Origin: Oribacterium sp. C9
GTDB taxonomy: Bacteria > Bacillota > Clostridia > Lachnospirales > Lachnospiraceae
Direction: 5' to 3'
Assembly (NCBI RefSeq): GCF_002007235.1
Contig: NZ_MUHW01000002.1
Span: forward strand, 186,001-250,000
DNA: 64,000 nucleotides
Shown in pieces: positions 63,184 to 64,000 of this stretch (within the stretch, counting starts at the first letter, position 1; each line of letters begins with the position of its first letter). The notes beneath the pieces are model-generated. The model did not search any database. It was given only the letters and a program-made list of their open reading frames with translations, and was not told the DNA's origin. The translations under genes and the position numbers were made by a program.

Positions 63184-64000
63184 TCACTTCGATGAGGGAT
63201 CGATGAAGTCTCTGATCCCGTCTCCCAAAAGATTCAGACCGAGAACTGTAAGTGCTGTAAACAGTCCGGGGAAAAGCACGATCCACCATGCCTGATATAT
63301 GACCCCCTTACCTTCATTCAGGATATTTCCCCATGACGGCAATGGAACAGGAACTCCCGCACCGAGGAAACTGAGTGCGGCCTCTGTAATGATGGATGAC
63401 GCAAACACAAAGGTCACCTGAACGATGATAGGCGAGATAATATTCGGAGCTATATGTCTCCAGACTATTCTGAGCCTTCCGGCCCCAAGACACCTGAGGG
63501 CTTCTATATAGGTCTGCTCCCGTATAACGAGAGCTCTGGATCTGGCAAGCCTCGCCATATTCGGAATATTGACAACTGTCAGGGCAATGATGACATTTTT
63601 GAGATCTGCCCCCAGGACCGCCATAAGAGTGATCGCCAAAAGCGTACTCGGTATAGCCTTAAGTCCGTCACAGATCCTCATGAGAATGTTGTCTGCATAA
63701 GCATTGGCACTTGCATACAGCCCTATGCCCATACCAAAAAATCCTGACAGGATACCCACTGTAAATCCAACTGTTAATGAGATCCTTGCTCCGTACATAA
63801 CCCTTGAGAACACATCTCTACCCATTGTGTCCGTTCCGAACAAATGCTCAGTGCTCATGGATTTAAGACGATTTACCGTGTCAAGCTCCAACGGATCATA
63901 GGGGCTTATTACAGGTGCGAAAAGTGCAAGAAAAATCACGGTACAAACGATTATCAGTCCAAAAACAGCTGCTTTATTTCCGAAAAATCTCCTGTACTTT
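63184..64000 (-). CDS. oppC: oligopeptide ABC transporter permease (OppC-type), 5' end outside window
   Basis: The frame stays open to the window edge (upstream residues KYRRFFGNKAAVFGLIIVCT), so the true start is beyond 64000. About six TM helices; the permease coupling motif EALRCLGAGRLRIVWRHIAPNIISPI (EAA loop) and the OppC ending PSWGNILNEGKGVIYQAWWIVLFPGLFTALTVLGLNLLGDGIRD. It forms the pore with OppB (not in the window) and binds OppD/OppF. First visible gene of the peptide-uptake operon. Confidence 0.93.
   Translation of the reverse strand, partial: KYRRFFGNKAAVFGLIIVCTVIFLALFAPVISPYDPLELDTVNRLKSMSTEHLFGTDTMGRDVFSRVMYGARISLTVGFTVGILSGFFGMGIGLYASANAYADNILMRICDGLKAIPSTLLAITLMAVLGADLKNVIIALTVVNIPNMARLARSRALVIREQTYIEALRCLGAGRLRIVWRHIAPNIISPIIVQVTFVFASSIITEAALSFLGAGVPVPLPSWGNILNEGKGVIYQAWWIVLFPGLFTALTVLGLNLLGDGIRDFIDPSSK

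Noticed and set aside
1-64000. tRNA or rRNA genes
   Set aside because: No cloverleaf with GGTTCRANYC-type T-arm or rRNA core sequence was noticed; a covariance-model scan would settle it.

Overview
The window looks like chromosomal DNA of a Gram-positive, obligately anaerobic, fermentative member of the Clostridia, most probably Lachnospiraceae (Butyrivibrio/Roseburia-like). The basis is an NADH-linked [FeFe]-hydrogenase, ferredoxin-type aldo/keto reductase, T-box and TPP riboswitch control, DUF5711 and DUF2232 proteins, ECF and Opp transporters, many dCache sensors and cyclic-di-GMP proteins, strong GGAGG ribosome sites and moderate GC. The species assignment is inference. No rRNA, tRNA, CRISPR array, insertion sequence or complete prophage was seen.

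Layout. 1-6.6 kb: a DUF2232 membrane protein (cut by the window edge) and a Crp/Fnr regulator, then a divergent three-gene unit of an MFS protein with an extra sensor-like N-terminus, a D-Ala-D-Ala-ligase-like ATP-grasp enzyme and a dCache-HAMP-PP2C phosphatase. 6.7-13.5 kb: a hydrogenase operon with two Rex-like operators, a diguanylate cyclase, and a TPP-riboswitch-controlled CytX transporter whose leader carries a 92-bp tandem hairpin repeat. 13.5-22 kb: an HD-GYP phosphodiesterase, an aldo/keto reductase, and a hybrid kinase paired with an orphan solute-binding lipoprotein. 22.2-24.9 kb: a compact accessory islet of Xre repressor, small protein, DinD and an unrecognised 315-aa protein, with two perfect divergent promoters sharing an operator.

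24.9-43.1 kb is mostly housekeeping: RlmD, a TPR protein with a degenerate GGDEF domain, YhaM-type exoribonuclease, an HtrA-like pseudoprotease, MutS2, a convergent two-component pair, ROK glucokinase, DUF5711, a nucleotidyltransferase, a wall-binding protein, a T-box-controlled NSS amino-acid transporter, a HIT protein and an ArsR-type regulator. 43.1-51.9 kb: a DnaA-box cluster, two cell-wall enzymes (NlpC/P60 and L,D-transpeptidase), an isochorismatase-type hydrolase, an ECF transporter (S, T, fused A1A2), a uridine-kinase-like protein, a GNAT and a TetR regulator.

51.9-64 kb: an LRR / metallopeptidase-like-VWA / MoxR ATPase operon, an SGNH hydrolase, and a peptide-uptake operon (OppC, OppD, OppF, two M20-type peptidases, a cytidylate-kinase-like protein) that runs off the right edge. 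A 63-nt palindromic repeat occurs twice, next to the ECF genes and in the Opp operon.

The best candidates for something new are the Xre-DinD islet, the LRR-VWA-MoxR trio, the MFS/ATP-grasp/PP2C triad and the dispersed hairpin repeats.
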